DNA of 64,000 nt from positions 34,318,129 to 34,382,128 of the forward strand of contig OY743180.1 in the NCBI GenBank assembly GCA_963555705.1. Reading direction: 5' to 3'. Origin of the DNA: Ligustrum vulgare. Lineage: Eukaryota > Streptophyta > Magnoliopsida > Lamiales > Oleaceae. Below the pieces are notes generated by a model. The model saw only the letters and a list, made by a program, of their open reading frames with translations, was not told where the DNA came from and searched no databases. Both the position numbers and the translations under genes were made by a program. Positions 60,659-64,000 of the stretch are shown piece by piece (position 1 is the stretch's first letter; every line of letters begins with the position of its first letter).

Positions 60659-62731
60659 ATTCTTCTAAGAGGCCTTAAAGGGAGAATGTTTTTTAATATA
60701 GTACCCTCAAACCTTTTTCCGAGTATTTTACCATCGCATCTTTTTAATAAATTCGTATTAACCGTTAGTTTTAATTAATATACATTTTTCAATATTTATT
60801 TATTTTTATTTTCTTATTCTAAATAAAAGTATTTTTCAAATATATATAATCTAAACTCTTCAATTTCTCGTTGAAAAATCTTTAAAATAAAATAAACAAC
60901 TCTGTTATAATTTGTGATTTCTGATACTTTCTTCAATCAAAGGGAGAAAAAAAAATGAGGACTTCTTGAATTAATTTTTTTCATACGTATAACAATTTTT
61001 TTTTAAATGAAACAATTCTTCTAAGAGGCCTTAAAGGGAGAATGTTTTTTAATATAGTACCCTCAAACCTTTTTCCGAGTATTTTACCATCGCATCTTTT
61101 TAATAAATTCGTATTAACCGTTAGTTTTAATTAATATACATTTTTCAATATTTATTTATTTTTATTTTCTTATTCTAAATAAAAGTATTTTTCAAATATA
61201 TATAATCTAAACTCTTCAATTTCTCGTTGAAAAATCTTTAAAATAAAATGAAAAACACTGTTATAATTTGTGATTTCTGATACTTTCTTCAATCAAAGGG
61301 AGAAAAAAAATGAGGACTTCTTGAATTAATTTTTTTCATTCATATGACAATTTTTTTTTTAAATGAAACAATTCTTCTAAGAGGCGTTAAAGGGAGAATG
61401 TTTTTTAATATATTACCCTCAAACCTTTTTCTTTTTAATAAATTCGTATTAACCGTTAGTTTTAATTAATATACATTTTTCAATATTTATTTATTTTTAT
61501 TTTCTTATTCTAAATAAAAGTATTTTTCAAATATATATAATCTAAACTCTTCAATTTCTAGTTGAAAAAACTTTTAAATAAAATAAACAACTCTGTTATA
61601 ATTTGTGATTTCCGATACTTTCTTCAATCAAAGGGAGAAAAAAAATGAGGACTTCTTGAATTAATTTTTTTCATTCATATGACAATTTTTTTTTTTTAAT
61701 TTAACAATTCTTCTAAGAGGCCTTAAAGGGAGAATGTTTTTTAATGTAGTACCCTCAAACCTTTTTCCGAGTATTTTACCATCACATCTTTTTAATAAAT
61801 TCGTATTAACCGTTAGTTTTAATTAATTTACGTTTTTAAAGTTTTTTCTTTTTATTTTCTAGTTCTAAATATAAATATTTTTCAAGTATATATAATCAAA
61901 AACTCTTCAATTTCTCACTAAAAAATCTTTTAAATAAAATAAAAAACACTGTTATAATTTGTGATTTCTGATACTTTCTTCAATCAAAGGGAGAAAAAAA
62001 ATGAGGACTTCTTGAATTAATTTTTTTCATTCATATGACAATTTTTTTTTTAAATGAAACAATTCTTCTAAGAGGCGTTAAAGGGAGAATGTTTTTTAAT
62101 ATATTACCCTCAAACCTTTTTCTTTTTAATAAATTCGTATTAACCGTTAGTTTTAATTAATATACATTTTTCAATATTTATTTATTTTTATTTTCTTATT
62201 CTAAATAAAAGTATTTTTCAAATATATATAATCTAAACTCTTCAATTTCTAGTTGAAAAAACTTTTAAATAAAATAAACAACTCTGTTATAATTTGTGAT
62301 TTCCGATACTTTCTTCAATCAAAGGGAGAAAAAAAATGAGGACTTCTTGAATTAATTTTTTTCATTCATATGACCATTTTTTTTTTAATGAAACAATTCT
62401 TCTAAGAGGACTTAAAGGGAGAATGTTTTTTAATATATTACTCTCAAACCTTTTTCTTTTTAATAAATTCGTATTAACCGTTAGTTTTAATTAATATACA
62501 TTTTTCAATATTAATTTATTTTTATTTTCTTATTCTAAATAAAAATATTTTTCAAATATATATAATCTAGACTCTTCAATTTCTCACTAAAAAATCTTTT
62601 AAATAAAATAAAAAACACTGTTATAATTTGTGATTTCTGATACTTTCTTCAATCAAATGGAGAAAAAAAATGAGGACTTCTTGAATTAATTTTTTTCATT
62701 CATATGACAATTTTTTTTTTTTAATTTAACA
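60309..62731 (+). repeat. Mixed stretch related to the 41-46 kb block
   Basis: Monomers start at 60309 (L-B, ACTTATTG), 60659 (L-A c with AACAACTCTG, CATACGTATAAC end), 61015 (L-A c), 61371 (S-A b), 61707 (L-B, TAATGTAGTACC), 62062 (S-A b) and 62396 (S-A a, CAATATTAATTT, CTAGACTC, CAAATGGAG). The first four follow the same order as 41078-42481 and 44557-45961, with ACTTATTG and the CATACG end as shared markers, but without AATATGGTACC. This suggests an older copy of that block. Confidence 0.78.
60555..60570 (+). other. 7-bp deletion between short direct repeats
   Basis: The usual ATAATTTGTGATTTCTGATAC is shortened here to ATAATTTCTGATAC: the seven bases GTGATTT are lost. ATTT occurs at both edges of the lost segment, as expected for slippage or end joining across a 4-bp direct repeat. 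It is the only copy of this deletion seen, so it arose after the last amplification of this unit. Confidence 0.8.
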
Positions 62732-64000
62732 ATTCTTCTAAGAGGCCTTAAAGGGAGAATGTTTTTTAATATAGTACCCTCAAACCTTTTTCCGAGTATT
62801 TTACCATCACATCTTTTTAATAAATTCGTATTAACCGTTAGTTTTAATTAATATACGTTTTTAAAGTTTTTTCTTTTTATTTACTAGTTCTAAATATAAA
62901 TATTTTTCAAGTATATATAATCAAAAACTCTTCAATTTCTCACTAAAAAATCTTTTAAATAAAATAAAAAACACTGTTATAATTTGTGATTTCTGATACT
63001 TTCTTCAATCAAAGGGAGAAAAAAAATGACGACTTCTTGAATTAATTTTTTTCATTCATATGACCATTTTTTTTTTTAAGTAAACAATTCTTCTAAGAGG
63101 ACTTAAAGGGAGAATGTTTTTTAATATATTACTCTCAAACCTTTTTCTTTTTAATAAATTCGTATTAACCGTTAGTTTTAATTAATATACATTTTTCAAT
63201 ATTTATTTATTTTTATTTTCTTATTCTAAATAAAAGTGTTTTTCAAATATATATAATCTAAACTCTTCAATTTCTCGTTGGAAATTTTTTTAAATAAAAT
63301 AAAAAACACTGTTATAATTTGTGATTTCTGATACTTTCTTCAATCAAAGGGAGAAAAAAAAATGAGGACTTCTTGAATTAATTTTTTTCATTCGTATAAC
63401 AATTTTTTTTTAAATGAAACAATTCTTCTAAGAGGCCTTAAAGGGAGAATGTTTTTTAATATAGTACCCTCAAACCTTTTTCCGAGTATTTTACCATCGC
63501 ATCTTTTTAATAAATTCGTATTAACCGTTAGTTTTAATTAATATACGTTTTTAAAGTTTTTTCTTTTTATTTACTAGTTCTAAATATAAATATTTTTCAA
63601 GTATATATAATCAAAAACTCTTCAATTTCTCACTAAAAAATCTTTTAAATAAAACAAAAAACACTGTTATAATTTGTGATTTCTGATACTTTCTTCAATC
63701 AAAGGGAGAAAAAAAATGAGGACTTCTTGAATTAATTTTTTTCATTCACATGATAATTTTTTTTTTTTTAAATGAAACAATTCTTCTAAGAGGCCTTAAA
63801 GGGAGAATGTTTTTTAATATAGTACCCTCAAACCTTTTTCCGAGTATTTTACCATCGCATCTTTTTAATAAATTCGTATTAACCGTTAGTTTTAATTAAT
63901 ATACATTTTTCAATATTTATTTATTTTTATTTTCTTATTCTAAATAAAAGTATTTTTCAAATATATATAATCTAAACTCTTCAATTTCTCGTTGAAAAAT
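62732..64000 (+). repeat. Right-edge monomers, cut by the window end
   Basis: Monomers start at 62732 (L-B with CACATC, TTTACTAG, ATGACGAC and AAGTAAAC end), 63087 (S-A d), 63422 (L-B TTTACTAG, CACATGATAA end) and 63780 (L-A c, truncated at 64000 inside the tail). The first looks recombinant: its 5' end is that of an L-B following an AATTTAAC monomer (as at 44557), and its 3' end is that of the L-B at 57904. The d/L-B/L-A order matches 59974-61014 and 24462-25513. Confidence 0.78.

Larger units (their letters stand above)
1..64000. repeat. AT-rich satellite array, 186 head-to-tail monomers
   Basis: The whole window is one tandem array. I located each occurrence of ATTCTTCTAAGAGG (or a one-base variant such as ATTATTC or TTCGAAGAGG) and found 186 monomer starts, from 1 to 63780, with spacing of 333-360 bp and no interruption or inversion. 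The last monomer is cut by the window end. The first monomer is about 19 % G+C by hand count. Monomers differ at a limited set of recurring diagnostic sites rather than randomly, and the order of variants repeats over several periods (higher-order repeats). No mobile element, gene or unique spacer is seen. The array continues past both ends. Satellite DNA of this type is usual in eukaryotic centromeric or heterochromatic regions. The host species and chromosomal location cannot be told from the sequence. Confidence 0.97.

Noticed and set aside
1..64000. Protein-coding regions
   Set aside because: Stop codons recur in each monomer on both strands (for example TTAATTAATATA is palindromic and gives TAA on both), and monomer lengths that are not multiples of three shift frames. 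No family resemblance was seen.
1..64000. CRISPR array
   Set aside because: The repeat is about 345 bp with no separate unique spacers; the whole period is repeated. This is tandem satellite, not repeat-spacer structure.
1..64000. Tandem transposon, LTR or rolling-circle element array
   Set aside because: I saw no terminal repeats, target-site duplications, integrase or transposase-like reading frames. A very old origin from an element cannot be excluded.
1..64000. Naming the satellite family or species
   Set aside because: I do not recognise this monomer. Length and composition alone fit many insects and plants, so no name is given.

Overview
The window is one uninterrupted block of eukaryotic satellite DNA. 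No gene, RNA gene, transposon, CRISPR array or other unique sequence is visible. By eye it resolves into 185 complete monomers plus one partial monomer (186 in all). All are head to tail in the same orientation, 333-360 bp long (mean about 345 bp), phased here on the motif ATTCTTCTAAGAGG. A hand count of the first monomer gives 65 G+C in 337 bp (about 19 %), so the array is roughly 80 % A+T. A 64-kb array of this kind points to centromeric, pericentromeric or other heterochromatin of a eukaryote such as an insect or plant. The sequence does not identify the species, and I do not recognise the family by name.

Monomers fall into a few discrete classes. S-A (about 101 copies, 333-338 bp) lacks a 21-bp box near base 60 and has central segment A. 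L-B (about 66 copies, mostly 353-360 bp) carries the box and central segment B. L-A (about 19 copies, about 356 bp) carries the box with segment A. No S-B monomer was seen. S-A monomers also carry one of four tails (a, TCACTAAAAAATC; b, TAGTTGAAAAAAC with AACAACTCTG; c, TCGTTGAAAAATC; d, TCGTTGGAAAT) and one of several 3' ends. The 3' end of a monomer predicts the start of the next one almost perfectly.

Layout: 1-5139, four-monomer units (about 1.36 kb) and degraded copies; 5140-13151, an 11-monomer unit of 3,828 bp present twice; 13152-17237, irregular order with short L/S dimers; 17238-21340, a six-monomer unit of 2,051 bp present twice; 20313-33124, two long blocks about 7.61 kb apart, with a seven-monomer unit (2,413 bp) duplicated between and inside them; 33125-35205, three copies of a 694-bp dimer; 35206-40741, an eight-monomer unit (2,769 bp) twice; 41078-46652, a ten-monomer period (about 3,480 bp); 46653-48704 and 56206-58257, a six-monomer block repeated 9.55 kb apart; 49040-52436, a five-monomer unit (1,698 bp) twice; 51764-56541, a seven-monomer unit (about 2,389 bp) twice, built of trimers; 57233-60658, a five-monomer unit (1,716 bp) twice; 60309-64000, mixed monomers related to the 41-46 kb block.

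The pattern is that of successive unequal exchange or amplification acting on an ancestral S-S-L trimer of about 1,026 bp. Several hybrid monomers mark the exchange points. Nothing in the window suggests protein coding. Any function would be structural (chromatin, centromere) or through satellite transcripts, neither of which can be judged from sequence alone.
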